Shown here in pieces: positions 25,997 through 34,000 of a stretch of DNA of 47,233 nucleotides. The position numbers and the translations under genes were made by a program. The notes under the pieces were generated by a model that worked only from the letters and a program-made list of their open reading frames with translations, was not told the DNA's origin and made no database searches. The DNA comes from Rudaea sp. (GTDB lineage: Bacteria > Pseudomonadota > Gammaproteobacteria > Xanthomonadales > Rhodanobacteraceae), in assembly GCA_025451955.1 (NCBI GenBank), contig JANWJJ010000032.1:1-47233 (forward strand). The letters are read 5' to 3'. Within the stretch, counting starts at the first letter, position 1. Every line of letters starts with the position of its first letter.

Positions 25997-27352
25997 ATGC
26001 CTGATACCAAAACTTTTTATCTCCCCGACCTCGGCGAAGGTTTGCCCGACGCCACCATCGTCGAATGGCTGGTCAAGGAAGGCGACATCGTGAAACTCGA
26101 TGCCCCGCTGGTTTCGATGGAAACCGCGAAAGCCGTGGTCGAAGTGCCGGCGCCGTATTCGGGCAAGGTGACGAAACTGCACGGCAAGAACGGCGACGTG
26201 ATCGATACCGGCGCGGCCCTGGTCGATGTCGAGATCGATCCCAAGTTGCCGCAGCGCGCGGAAGCGGAAAGTACCGGACATCATCATGCGCCGCCGCCCA
26301 AGGTCGCTGCGCCAGCACCGGCCGCGCCTGCCGCAGCGCCGACAACGCGCGTGGAAACGCTGCGCGAAGATTCCGGCACCGTGGTCGGCGCAATGGAAGC
26401 CAGTGACCGCGTGGTCAGTGAACAAGCCGTCTCCGTCGGCGGCGTCAAGGCGGTGCCCGCGGTGCGCGCGCTGGCGAAAAAGCTTAATGTGGATTTATCC
26501 AAAGTTATACCCAGCGGCGCCGGCAGCGTAGTCACCTTGGCCGACGTGAAGAATGCCGCGGCGGCGGGAACGGCGAAAGTCGGCGCCACACCCGCGCCGG
26601 TTCGTGCGCAACCGGCAACCTTCGCAGCGACACCGCAAGCGGTTGCCACGCGCACACCGTTGTCCGCTGCCGGCCAACCGATGCGCACCGCGCCACCGTC
26701 GGCACAGCAGGTCTACGGTCAACCCGACCAGCTCAAGGGCGTGCGCCGCAATATGGCGCGGGTGATGGCCGACGCACACGCGCAAGTGGTACCGACCACC
26801 CTGGTCGACGACGCCGATCTGCATGCCTGGATCGGCAAGCAGGACATCACCGCGCGCCTGATCCGCGCCATCGTCGCCGCGTGCAAGGCAGTGCCGGCAC
26901 TCAATGCCTGGTTCGACAGCAAGAATCTGACCCGCACCCTGCATCCGCATGTGGATATCGGCATCGCCGTGGATACCGACGACGGTCTGTTTGTGCCGGC
27001 GCTGCGCAACGCCGACGTGCTTGATGCCACCGGCATCCGCGCCGCGATCAAGCGTTTGCGCACGCAGACCGAAGACCGGTCGATCCCCGCATCGGAACTG
27101 TCCGGCTATACCATCAGCCTGTCCAACTTCGGCATGTTCGCCGGCCGCTACGCGACGCCTGTCGTTGTGCCGCCGTGCGTCGCCATTATCGGCGCCGGCA
27201 AGTTGTCGCACGATGTCGTCGCTGTGATGGGCGGCATTGAAGTGCATCGACGCATGCCGATCAGCCTCACCTTCGATCACCGCGCCGCCACCGGCGGCGA
27301 AGCCGCGCGTTTCCTGAAAGCGCTGCTCGACGATCTGGCCCTGCCGAACTGA
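25997..27352 (+). CDS. Dihydrolipoamide acyltransferase (E2) of a 2-oxoacid dehydrogenase
   Basis: This is a 451-aa protein. One lipoyl domain at ~5-80 has the lipoylated K45 in METAKAVVEV. A His/Pro/Ala linker follows, then the E3-binding domain near 150-190 (AVPAVRALAKKLNVDLSKVIP). A second Pro/Ala linker leads to the acyltransferase domain at ~245-451, with GVRRNMARVM and the terminal SLTFDHRAATGGEAARF. The catalytic H-x(3)-D-G motif reads H428-RAA-T432-G, so the usual Asp is Thr. It passes the acyl group from E1 to CoA. The E3 gene is not in the window. Confidence 0.92.
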   Translation: MPDTKTFYLPDLGEGLPDATIVEWLVKEGDIVKLDAPLVSMETAKAVVEVPAPYSGKVTKLHGKNGDVIDTGAALVDVEIDPKLPQRAEAESTGHHHAPPPKVAAPAPAAPAAAPTTRVETLREDSGTVVGAMEASDRVVSEQAVSVGGVKAVPAVRALAKKLNVDLSKVIPSGAGSVVTLADVKNAAAAGTAKVGATPAPVRAQPATFAATPQAVATRTPLSAAGQPMRTAPPSAQQVYGQPDQLKGVRRNMARVMADAHAQVVPTTLVDDADLHAWIGKQDITARLIRAIVAACKAVPALNAWFDSKNLTRTLHPHVDIGIAVDTDDGLFVPALRNADVLDATGIRAAIKRLRTQTEDRSIPASELSGYTISLSNFGMFAGRYATPVVVPPCVAIIGAGKLSHDVVAVMGGIEVHRRMPISLTFDHRAATGGEAARFLKALLDDLALPN

Positions 27353-27353
27353 A

Positions 27354-27734
27354 ATGCACCGCAGCCGGATCAGCGCCTTCGTGCTTGACTGTAAGGTCGA
27401 TGATCTGGCGACCGCGACCGAATTCTGGAGCAAGGCGCTCGGTCGTCCTGTCGCCAATCCCGATCAGGACGGCGACGGCAAATATGCGGAATTGAAAACC
27501 GATGCCGACGAACCCTTCCTGCTGCTGCAGAAAGTCGAACACGAACCGCGTATACATTTAGACATCGAAACCGATGATCTCGACGCCGAAGTCGCGCGGC
27601 TCGAATCACTCGGCGCGACGCGCATCGCCTTCGTCAAACGCTGGTGGGTGATGCAGGCGCCGAGCGGGCATCGGTTTTGCGTGGTGCGAAAGCAGCGCGC
27701 GGAGTTCGGTGCGCACACGAACGTGTGGGACTAA
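27354..27734 (+). CDS. VOC-family (glyoxalase-like) protein
   Basis: This is a 126-aa protein with the ATG one base after the E2 stop, so it is probably the last gene of that operon. It contains FVLDCKVDDLATATEFWSKA, LGRPV, LLLQKVEHEPRIHLDIETDD, then VARLESLGAT and VMQAPSGHRFCVV, the paired beta-alpha-beta modules of a single VOC domain (Glyoxalase_6 type). The metal ligands typical of lactoylglutathione lyase are not complete, so the activity is open. The reaction is not identifiable from context. Confidence 0.85.
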   Translation: MHRSRISAFVLDCKVDDLATATEFWSKALGRPVANPDQDGDGKYAELKTDADEPFLLLQKVEHEPRIHLDIETDDLDAEVARLESLGATRIAFVKRWWVMQAPSGHRFCVVRKQRAEFGAHTNVWD

Positions 27735-27736
27735 CC

Positions 27737-27860
27737 GTCATTCCGGCAGGGTCGAAGCCCGCGACAGCGGGCTGAGGAGGATCCAGAACGCAAGGATGTG
27801 AATGTCTGGAATGTCTGCCATCCATGGCAACTGGATTCCGGCACTCCCTGCCGGAATGAC
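27737..27860. repeat. 124-bp palindromic element with 15-bp terminal inverted repeats
   Basis: The ends are perfect inverted repeats: GTCATTCCGGCAGGG at 27737-27751 and its reverse complement at 27846-27860. Inside are AGCCCGC/GCGGGCT arms and an imperfect GGATCCAG/CTGGATTCC pair, so the transcript would fold into a long hairpin. This resembles REP/MITE-type dispersed elements carrying GTCATTCC ends in many Proteobacteria. It fills the gap between two convergent genes and may act as a two-way terminator. I noticed no other copy in the window. Confidence 0.8.
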
Positions 27861-27863
27861 AAA

Positions 27864-29075
27864 TCAACTCATTTGCAAACGCTCCATCGCCTCCCGCGCC
27901 GCCGCCATTGCCGATTTGGGATCAGCGAATCCGCCACGTTCGACGAGCACGGTTTTCTTCGCATCGAGCACCTTGAACGCGAAGGCATCGGCTTCACGGA
28001 ACACGACCGGCTGCAACGCCGGCTTTTCGATGCGTGCGGTCTTTGCAACCGAAACGACACTCGTGGTTTCGCGCAGCGAACGCAATCCGACTGCTTCGCG
28101 CAGACGCACGAGCAGTGGCTGAGCCAGCGCACGCGCTTTCTTGGCCCCGGCTCGCAGCGCCTCCTCAATCTCGCCCGGCTTGGCAATCAGCGTCTCGTAA
28201 CGCTCGCGCATCGGCGCAAGTTCCACATTTATACGTTTATGCAATTTTTGCTTGGCATCGCCCCAGCCGATGCCGGCAGCGAACGCTTGACGCATTGCCG
28301 CGGTTTCCTCGGCGTTCGCGAAAGCCTGATAGATCGCGAAGATATTGGAATCGTCCGGATTCTTCGCCTCACCCGGCGCCTGCGAATTGGTGACGATGCC
28401 GAGAATCGCCTTGCGCAATTCCCTTTCCGGCAGCCAGAGTGGAATTGTATTGTTGTAACTTTTTGACATCTTGCGCCCGTCGAGACCGGGCAACGTCGCG
28501 ACGTTTTCTTCAATCGCCGCTTCCGGCAGCGCGAAATATTCGCCGCCGTAGATGTGATTGAAACGTTGGCCGATATCGCGCGCCATCTCGATGTGCTGCA
28601 CCTGGTCGCGGCCAACCGGCACCTTGTTCGTGTTGAACGCAAGAATGTCCGCCGCCATCAGCACCGGATACATGTACAAGCCGGCGTTGATGCCGGCGTC
28701 AGGATCTTCGCCGGTGGCGCGATTGGCGTCCGTCGCCGCCTTGTAGGCGTGCGCACGGTTGAGCAAGCCCTTGGCGGTGACGCAGGTCAACAACCAGGTC
28801 AGTTCCGGAATTTCCGGAATGTCGGATTGGCGGTAAAAAACCACTTTTTCCGGATCCAAACCTACGGCCAGCCAGCTTGCGGCAATCTCCAGTGTCGATT
28901 GTTGGATGCGCGCCGGGTCGTCGCATTTGATCAGCGCATGGTAATCGGCAAGAAAGAAAAACGACTCGGCATCGGGATTGTGGCTCGCCGCGATCGCCGG
29001 GCGGATTGCGCCGACGTAATTGCCAAGATGCGGCGTGCCGGTGGTGGTGATGCCGGTGAGGATTCGGGTTTTCAT
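27864..29075 (-). CDS. trpS: Tryptophanyl-tRNA synthetase
   Basis: This is a 403-aa class Ic synthetase. I start at ATG 29075 ([23 protein letters not shown]), because the family begins there; the frame is open to 29189 but overlaps ccdB. The HIGH-type motif is TPHLGN at ~14-19, and [17 protein letters not shown] is the KMSKS loop. A C-terminal extension of ~60 residues after the anticodon-binding part ([18 protein letters not shown]) looks like a small added domain; I recall similar tails in Xanthomonadales TrpS. It charges tRNA-Trp. The gene starts 10 bp after the ccdB stop, so ccdAB and trpS are probably one transcript. Confidence 0.95.
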   Translation of the reverse strand: MKTRILTGITTTGTPHLGNYVGAIRPAIAASHNPDAESFFFLADYHALIKCDDPARIQQSTLEIAASWLAVGLDPEKVVFYRQSDIPEIPELTWLLTCVTAKGLLNRAHAYKAATDANRATGEDPDAGINAGLYMYPVLMAADILAFNTNKVPVGRDQVQHIEMARDIGQRFNHIYGGEYFALPEAAIEENVATLPGLDGRKMSKSYNNTIPLWLPERELRKAILGIVTNSQAPGEAKNPDDSNIFAIYQAFANAEETAAMRQAFAAGIGWGDAKQKLHKRINVELAPMRERYETLIAKPGEIEEALRAGAKKARALAQPLLVRLREAVGLRSLRETTSVVSVAKTARIEKPALQPVVFREADAFAFKVLDAKKTVLVERGGFADPKSAMAAAREAMERLQMS

Positions 29076-29085
29076 TGTCACTGGG

Positions 29086-29409
29086 TCAGATTCCGCTGAA
29101 AAGAAAATCGAGCGCGCGCAGGATCGCTTCGCGCTGCGATTCAAAATTGGTTTCGTACTTGCGCAAGGCATCCAGCGGCACGGCCGCAAGCTGCTGGGTC
29201 AACATCACCAACCGGGCACCACCAATTTCGAGTTCGGGATTGAGCATCGTGACCGACGGACCCTTGATGGCATTTGCGCGCGCCAGCGGCGCAACGACGC
29301 GGGTTGGCAGTTCGTGCAGCAAGTCGGACTGAAGCACCAGGAGAAACGGAATGTGTTTTGCCGCTACCGCACTCGGATTGCGGAAAACATCGAATCGGCG
29401 CGTCACCAT
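29086..29409 (-). CDS. ccdB: CcdB-family toxin (gyrase poison type)
   Basis: This is a 107-aa protein, [16 protein letters not shown], then [31 protein letters not shown] and ALDFLFSGI at the end. The match to CcdB is clear: VQSDL, R-x-V-x-PL and the terminal GI. F-plasmid CcdB ends in Trp-Gly-Ile and uses that Trp to poison gyrase; here it is Ser-Gly-Ile. Chromosomal CcdB of Vibrio fischeri also lacks the Trp, so toxicity cannot be judged from this alone. The gene overlaps ccdA by 7 bp and precedes trpS by 10 bp. Confidence 0.9.
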   Translation of the reverse strand: MVTRRFDVFRNPSAVAAKHIPFLLVLQSDLLHELPTRVVAPLARANAIKGPSVTMLNPELEIGGARLVMLTQQLAAVPLDALRKYETNFESQREAILRALDFLFSGI

Positions 29410-29645
29410 GTCCGGAACTCATCGCTCCATATGCCGTGTTCTTCGAAGAAGCGGTTGTACGCCGCAATCGCCTCGCGATTGTCCTTGAGCCATTGCTCGG
29501 CGCGATGCTTGCGTACCACCTCGCCCAGATGCTGCTCGAATTCCTGCGACAAGTTGATCTTGAGCGCGCGCGCTGCGTCGAGCAGATCGCTGCGGATGGT
29601 TACATTGGTCGGCTTCTTCAGGGCATTGCTCGCAGTTCGGGCCAT
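29403..29645 (-). CDS. ccdA: CcdA-family antitoxin
   Basis: This is an 80-aa protein. The N-terminus (ALKKPTNVTIRSDLLDAARAL) is a ribbon-helix-helix DNA-binding region, and the tail [20 protein letters not shown] matches the CcdB-binding end of F-plasmid CcdA (ARFIEMNGSFADENRDW). The protein should bind its own promoter and neutralise CcdB. It overlaps ccdB by 7 bp. The 135-bp gap to the divergent secreted-protein gene is where an autoregulated promoter should lie, and that promoter would also drive trpS (inference). Confidence 0.91.
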   Translation of the reverse strand: MARTASNALKKPTNVTIRSDLLDAARALKINLSQEFEQHLGEVVRKHRAEQWLKDNREAIAAYNRFFEEHGIWSDEFRTW

Positions 29646-29780
29646 TGCACACCATTAATGCGCATAGAGTATGCGTGCATCGTACGCCTGCTGATGTGCG
29701 CTCACAAGCGGCGGGCGGCGTTAACCCCGATGCCAGCCTGCCGCCGTTGCATCGTTCACCTTGCCAACGAAGGAGTGCCC

Positions 29781-30605
29781 ATGAAATCCCTGCTTGCCGC
29801 CGCTGTCGTCCTTGCTTTGTCCGTTTCCGCCGCCGCACGCGCCGGAAACCTGATCGACGTCGGCGTGATCGACCGCGATACCGGCGCCACCCTGCCGACG
29901 CATATGCACGACGGCAAACTCTACATCGCCGGTGCGCCCGGCCACCGCTATGCGGTGCGCATCGTCAATCGTACCGGCATGCGCGTGCTGACCGTGCTGT
30001 CGGTCGACGGCGTCAATGCCGTTACCGGCGAAACCGCGAATGCGCGGCAATCCGGTTATGTACTCGGCGCGTACCAAAGCACCGAAGTCGATGGCTGGCG
30101 CAAGAGCCTGTCCGAAATCGCGCAGTTCAATTTCACGAATCTGGGCAACAGCTACGCCGCACGCACCGGGCGCCCGGACAATGTCGGCGTGATCGGTGTT
30201 GCCGCGTTCCGCGAAAAGCCGCCGGTCTGGCGTGAGCTCGACGAGAAAATCGCCGCACGTGCAGCGGAATCGGCATCAGCGCCGCTGCCGGCCACCGCCC
30301 CGTCCGCCGCAAAAGTCGAATCCAACGCGGCCGCTTCAGCTCGACAAGGCTATGCCGACGCAACCCGCCCAATCCCCGCGCCGAAGCCCGAAGAATCGCT
30401 GGGCACCGGTCACGGCGCACGCGAAGCGTCCTACGCGAGCTACACGACATTCGAACGCGCCAGTTCGCAACCCGATGAAATCGACTCGGTCTGGTACGAC
30501 AGCTACCGCAACCTGGTCGCACGCGGCGTGATTCCGGTAACGCGCCCGATCGCGGTCGAACCACAGGCATTTCCGAACCATTTCGTGCCGGATCCGGCGG
30601 GGTGA
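29781..30605 (+). CDS. Exported hypothetical protein (274 aa)
   Basis: This protein starts at ATG 29781, with AAGGAG six bases upstream. It has a signal peptide (~1-22, ending ARAG). Residues 23-145 are a beta-rich domain: LIDVGVIDRDTGATLP, GAPGHRYAVRIVNRTGMRVL, VLSVDGVNAVTG and YVLGAYQSTEVDGWR. The rest is Ala/Pro-rich and charged, with no membrane anchor. I know similar unnamed exported proteins in other Gammaproteobacteria but no function. An in-frame extension back to 29274 overlaps ccdAB on the other strand and is not the gene. Confidence 0.8.
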   Translation: MKSLLAAAVVLALSVSAAARAGNLIDVGVIDRDTGATLPTHMHDGKLYIAGAPGHRYAVRIVNRTGMRVLTVLSVDGVNAVTGETANARQSGYVLGAYQSTEVDGWRKSLSEIAQFNFTNLGNSYAARTGRPDNVGVIGVAAFREKPPVWRELDEKIAARAAESASAPLPATAPSAAKVESNAAASARQGYADATRPIPAPKPEESLGTGHGAREASYASYTTFERASSQPDEIDSVWYDSYRNLVARGVIPVTRPIAVEPQAFPNHFVPDPAG

Positions 30606-30689
30606 TCGGACAAAGTGCCAAACCCTTCACATGCACTTATCGAGCGAGCAGACTAGACTGGCGGCGCCAATCGGCCGGGGACTGCCGTC

Positions 30690-31760
30690 ATGCACCGCCC
30701 ATCTATTATCGGTTTGCTCTTGCTGTGTTTGTGCACCGCCGCGCCGCGTGTTCACGCCTACGGCGAGGCTATTAATGGTTTCCCAAACTGGAGCGAACGC
30801 GTGCTGCTCGAATGGGTCAACCGTGCACGCTCGGCCCCGCAGACCGACTTGGCCGGATGTCCCAGCGGGAATTGTGCGGAGGTGGCTTGCTATACCACGG
30901 TGAGTCCACCGAGGTATCTCGACCAGAACCTCGAGCATTCCTCGCGTTTTCATTCCAGTCACATGCTCATCAACAACTATTTCAGCCACCCTTCTCAATG
31001 CACGCTGTTCACGAACATCAGTACGCCGTATCCAACCATGTGCGGCGGAGCGGCTTCGTGCTCATGCACCCAAGGTCAACTGACAACGAACCAATCGACA
31101 TGGACTGATCCTTTCATACGAATGGGATATTTTGGTGCGAACACAAGCAGCGCCAGTGAAATCATCGCTGCTGGTTACAGCGGCCCGGATGCCACGTTTT
31201 ACGGATGGGAATACGAGCCGACCAGTAACAACGCATGCGGCCTGCACACCAACGATGACAACGGGCATCGTTTCATCATCTTGTACAACGGCTACGGGCA
31301 ACTTGCCGGCGGCGGATATATGCCCAATACCGGACAAGCCGGCATGTATTCCAGCTACGCCACCATGGATTTTGCTGGAACTGCGGCCGCACAGCCGAAG
31401 ATTCCCTCCGGCAGCCATTACCCGCAGCAAGCCGCCAGCGTGGACGCCTGGGCGAACTGGTACGACAGCGCCGGCCCGAGCCTAAAGAAGATCGATGTGG
31501 ATGGAATTTGCACCGACATGGCACTGACACGTGGCACCCAAGCCAATGGTGCCTGGCATCTGACGGTCAACAACGTCGGCAGCGGCTGCCACCATTACGT
31601 CTTCGCGTTCAAGGATAACGGCGGCAACGAGGTGATTTATCCAACCACCGGCGCCCTGACCATCGGCAATGGCAGCGCACAATGTCCGGATTTCAGTGCG
31701 TCACCGCCACCGGGCTGCGCCGGTTTCGACCGCATCTTCGCCAACGGTTTCGAGCCCTAG
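30690..31760 (+). CDS. Secreted CAP-domain protein with GFE-type C-terminal tail
   Basis: This is a 356-aa protein with a signal peptide of ~23 residues (VHA cut). The CAP/SCP domain follows: NWSERVLLEWVNRARSAPQ, then EHSSRFHSSHMLINNYFSHP with the conserved His/Ser cluster, and DDNGHRFIILYNGYGQLAGGGY. Ten or more Cys suggest disulfides. The last residues are CAGFDRIFANGFEP, a short Cys-Gly linker and an Asp-Arg-x-Phe-x-x-Gly-Phe-Glu tail. I recall that tail from several secreted proteins of Rhodanobacteraceae and suspect a sorting or surface-retention signal. CAP proteins are secreted and vary in role. Confidence 0.87.
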   Translation: MHRPSIIGLLLLCLCTAAPRVHAYGEAINGFPNWSERVLLEWVNRARSAPQTDLAGCPSGNCAEVACYTTVSPPRYLDQNLEHSSRFHSSHMLINNYFSHPSQCTLFTNISTPYPTMCGGAASCSCTQGQLTTNQSTWTDPFIRMGYFGANTSSASEIIAAGYSGPDATFYGWEYEPTSNNACGLHTNDDNGHRFIILYNGYGQLAGGGYMPNTGQAGMYSSYATMDFAGTAAAQPKIPSGSHYPQQAASVDAWANWYDSAGPSLKKIDVDGICTDMALTRGTQANGAWHLTVNNVGSGCHHYVFAFKDNGGNEVIYPTTGALTIGNGSAQCPDFSASPPPGCAGFDRIFANGFEP

Positions 31761-32681
31761 TTACTCCCGCATCAGCGTCGATTTGCCGAACAGGCTTTCG
31801 ATCAGATCCACCGCCAACTTGGCGGTCTGGTTGCGGTTGTCGAGTGCGGGATTGAGTTCGACGATGTCGAGCGAAGCCATGCGACCGCTGTCGGCGATCA
31901 TTTCCATCACCAGTTGCGCCTCGCGGTAATTCGGCCCGCCGGGAATCGTGGTGCCGACGCCGGGAGCGATGTCGGGATCGAGAAAATCCACGTCGAAGCT
32001 GACGTGGATGTGGGTGTCGGCATCGACGCCTTCGAGCGCTTCTTCCATCACGCGGCGCATGCCGATCTCGTCGATATAACGCATGTCGTAGATATCCAGC
32101 CCGACATCGCGCACCAGGCGTTTCTCACCGGCATCGACCGAGCGGATGCCGATTTGACGGATGCAATCGGCCGCGATTGCCGGCGCACTTCCGCCCAGTT
32201 CGATCAACTCGCGCGGCCCGTAGCCACACAGGCAGGCGACCGGCATGCCGTGGATATTGCCCGAAGGCGTGAGTTCGGACGTGTTGAAATCGGCGTGCGC
32301 ATCAAGCCAGAGCACACGCAACTTCTTGCCCTGCGCGCGACAATGATTGGCCACGGCGCTGATCGAGCCGATCGCCAGACAATGATCGCCACCGAGCAGA
32401 ATCGGCAGGCGTTTGGCCGCGAGTTCGGCGCTCACCGCGCGCATGACTTCGCGATTCCACTCCACCACCTGCGACAGGTGGCGATAGCCCCCACGCGGCG
32501 GCAGCCACGGATTCAGCGGCCCGAACAGATTGCCGCGATCGACGACATCCAGCCCGCGCGCATGCAGGGCTTCGGCAATGCCGGCCACGCGCAAGGCTTC
32601 CGGCCCCATCGAGGCGCCGCGATCGCCGGCGCCGATATCGCTTGGCGCACCGATCAGGGATATGGGAAGAAAGTGTTTCAT
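31761..32681 (-). CDS. rocF: Arginase
   Basis: This is a 306-aa protein from ATG 32681 (MKHFLPISLIGAPSD); the frame extends to 32804 without family similarity. The Mn(II) site is GGDH (H100), DAHADFN (D127, H129, D131) and the later SFDVDFLDP; HGMPVA holds the active-site His (144). Length and motifs match true arginase rather than agmatinase (no agmatinase-type loop seen). It hydrolyses arginine to ornithine and urea. It abuts the CAP gene with no intergenic bases, and no urease or other arginine gene is next to it. Confidence 0.94.
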   Translation of the reverse strand: MKHFLPISLIGAPSDIGAGDRGASMGPEALRVAGIAEALHARGLDVVDRGNLFGPLNPWLPPRGGYRHLSQVVEWNREVMRAVSAELAAKRLPILLGGDHCLAIGSISAVANHCRAQGKKLRVLWLDAHADFNTSELTPSGNIHGMPVACLCGYGPRELIELGGSAPAIAADCIRQIGIRSVDAGEKRLVRDVGLDIYDMRYIDEIGMRRVMEEALEGVDADTHIHVSFDVDFLDPDIAPGVGTTIPGGPNYREAQLVMEMIADSGRMASLDIVELNPALDNRNQTAKLAVDLIESLFGKSTLMRE

Positions 32682-32865
32682 CGTGTCTTGGTGTCCACTA
32701 CTTGGGAAAAGCGCGCGGCGTCCAGGCAAACAGCATAGCGGCTGCGGCGCAATGCGGCCAGCCCGTGCCCTCTGCATCGACTCGATCCAGAGGTTACAAT
32801 CCAAGGCCCGTTCGATCAGTTTCGCCGCACGGGAATTCCGTCTTCACTTCAATCAGGAGAACTCC

Positions 32866-33453
32866 ATGAGCGGATTAGTCGACAACGTCATGTCACATCT
32901 GGGCGACGACCAGGTCGCTGCGATCGCCGCAAAACTGGGCACCGATCCGGCGCAGGCGCGCAACGCCATCGAACACGCATTGCCGTTGATCGTCGGCGGC
33001 ATGGCGCAAAATGCGAGTACGCCGCAGGGCGCGAGCGCGCTCAACGATGCGCTGGGCGCGCACGGTGGCGATCTGTCCGGCGTACTGAATAGTGCGCTGA
33101 GCGGCGGCGCGGCTTCCGGCATCGGCGGCTCGATCCTCGGACATATCTTCGGCGGCAATGCCGCGGCGGCGAATCAGGGTCTGGGCCAAACCACCGGCTT
33201 GGGCACGCAGAATGCCGGACAACTGATGTCCATGCTTGCGCCAATGGTGATGGGCGCACTCGCCAATCATGCGCAGGGTCAGGGCCTGAACGCCGGAGGC
33301 CTCGGCGGCATGCTCGCCCAGGAGGGCCAGCAGATCCTGCAGCAAGGCGGCTCGGCCGGCGGTCTGCTCAACTCCGTACTCGGCAGCAGCGGCGGTTTGT
33401 CCGGTCTGTTGCAGGGTGCGGGCGGTTTACTCGGCGCATTCACCAAGCGCTGA
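32866..33453 (+). CDS. DUF937-family protein
   Basis: This is a 195-aa protein starting at ATG 32866, with CAGGAGA six bases upstream. It starts MSGLVDNVMSHLGDDQVAAIA, then LPLIVGGMAQNAS, and is extremely Gly/Ala/Gln-rich, with repeated GGLLNSVLGSSGGLSGLL segments. These features define DUF937 (YidB-like) proteins, which are helical, of unknown role, and found in many Proteobacteria. No signal peptide is seen. It is divergent from arginase across 184 bp and followed by an exported cupredoxin. Confidence 0.85.
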   Translation: MSGLVDNVMSHLGDDQVAAIAAKLGTDPAQARNAIEHALPLIVGGMAQNASTPQGASALNDALGAHGGDLSGVLNSALSGGAASGIGGSILGHIFGGNAAAANQGLGQTTGLGTQNAGQLMSMLAPMVMGALANHAQGQGLNAGGLGGMLAQEGQQILQQGGSAGGLLNSVLGSSGGLSGLLQGAGGLLGAFTKR

Positions 33454-33505
33454 AATCTTGATGGCGGTCACGCATCGGCGTGGCCGCCGCGGCGATGATG
33501 CCACC

Positions 33506-33997
33506 ATGCGGGGAATCCTTTATCCAGTGGTGTGGCTGCTCGCCGGCATGGCGTTCTGCCATGCCGCGCACGCGAACACGTTCGTCGTGAATGTGGGCGG
33601 CACAGCGGGACTCGCTTTCCTGCCGCAAACGCTCACCATCATGCCGGGCGACACCGTGGTTTTCGTCAACAAGGGCGGCTTTCACAACGTCACCGCCGAC
33701 GACAGTTCGTTCACCTGCGCCGTCGGCTGCAAAGGCGACAGCAAGGGCGATAACGGCGCGCCGAGCAACGCCAACTGGACGTTCAATCTAACGTTTCCGA
33801 ATCCGGGAACGATAGGCTACTACTGTGTGATCCACGGCGCGCCCGGCAAGGGCATGTACGGCACGATCATTGTGCAGGCGCCTGCGCCGCCGCCAGCTTC
33901 CACTTCCGCAATTCCCGGCCTGGACGCGGAATTCGCCGCGTTGCTCGCGTGCATTCTCGCCGGCTTCGCGGCGCAGCGCATGCGCCGCCGCGGCTGA
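33506..33997 (+). CDS. Exported plastocyanin/azurin-type copper protein
   Basis: This is a 163-aa protein from ATG 33506, which gives a good signal peptide (MRGILYPVVWLLAGMAF ... AHA). The cupredoxin core has TLTIMPGDTVVFVNKGGFHNV (His60) and GYYCVIHGAPGKGMYG, where Cys107, His110 and Met117 complete a type-1 copper site. An Ala/Pro linker and a hydrophobic ALLACILAGFA then QRMRRR tail at the C-terminus resemble a membrane or sorting anchor. It should carry electrons in the periplasm; the partner is unknown. It converges on the DUF1501 gene with a 3-bp gap. Confidence 0.88.
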   Translation: MRGILYPVVWLLAGMAFCHAAHANTFVVNVGGTAGLAFLPQTLTIMPGDTVVFVNKGGFHNVTADDSSFTCAVGCKGDSKGDNGAPSNANWTFNLTFPNPGTIGYYCVIHGAPGKGMYGTIIVQAPAPPPASTSAIPGLDAEFAALLACILAGFAAQRMRRRG

Positions 33998-34000
33998 ACC

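Noticed and set aside
31914-32738. 274-codon + strand frame opposite arginase
   Set aside because: Antisense to an arginase with all metal ligands intact; no recognisable protein.
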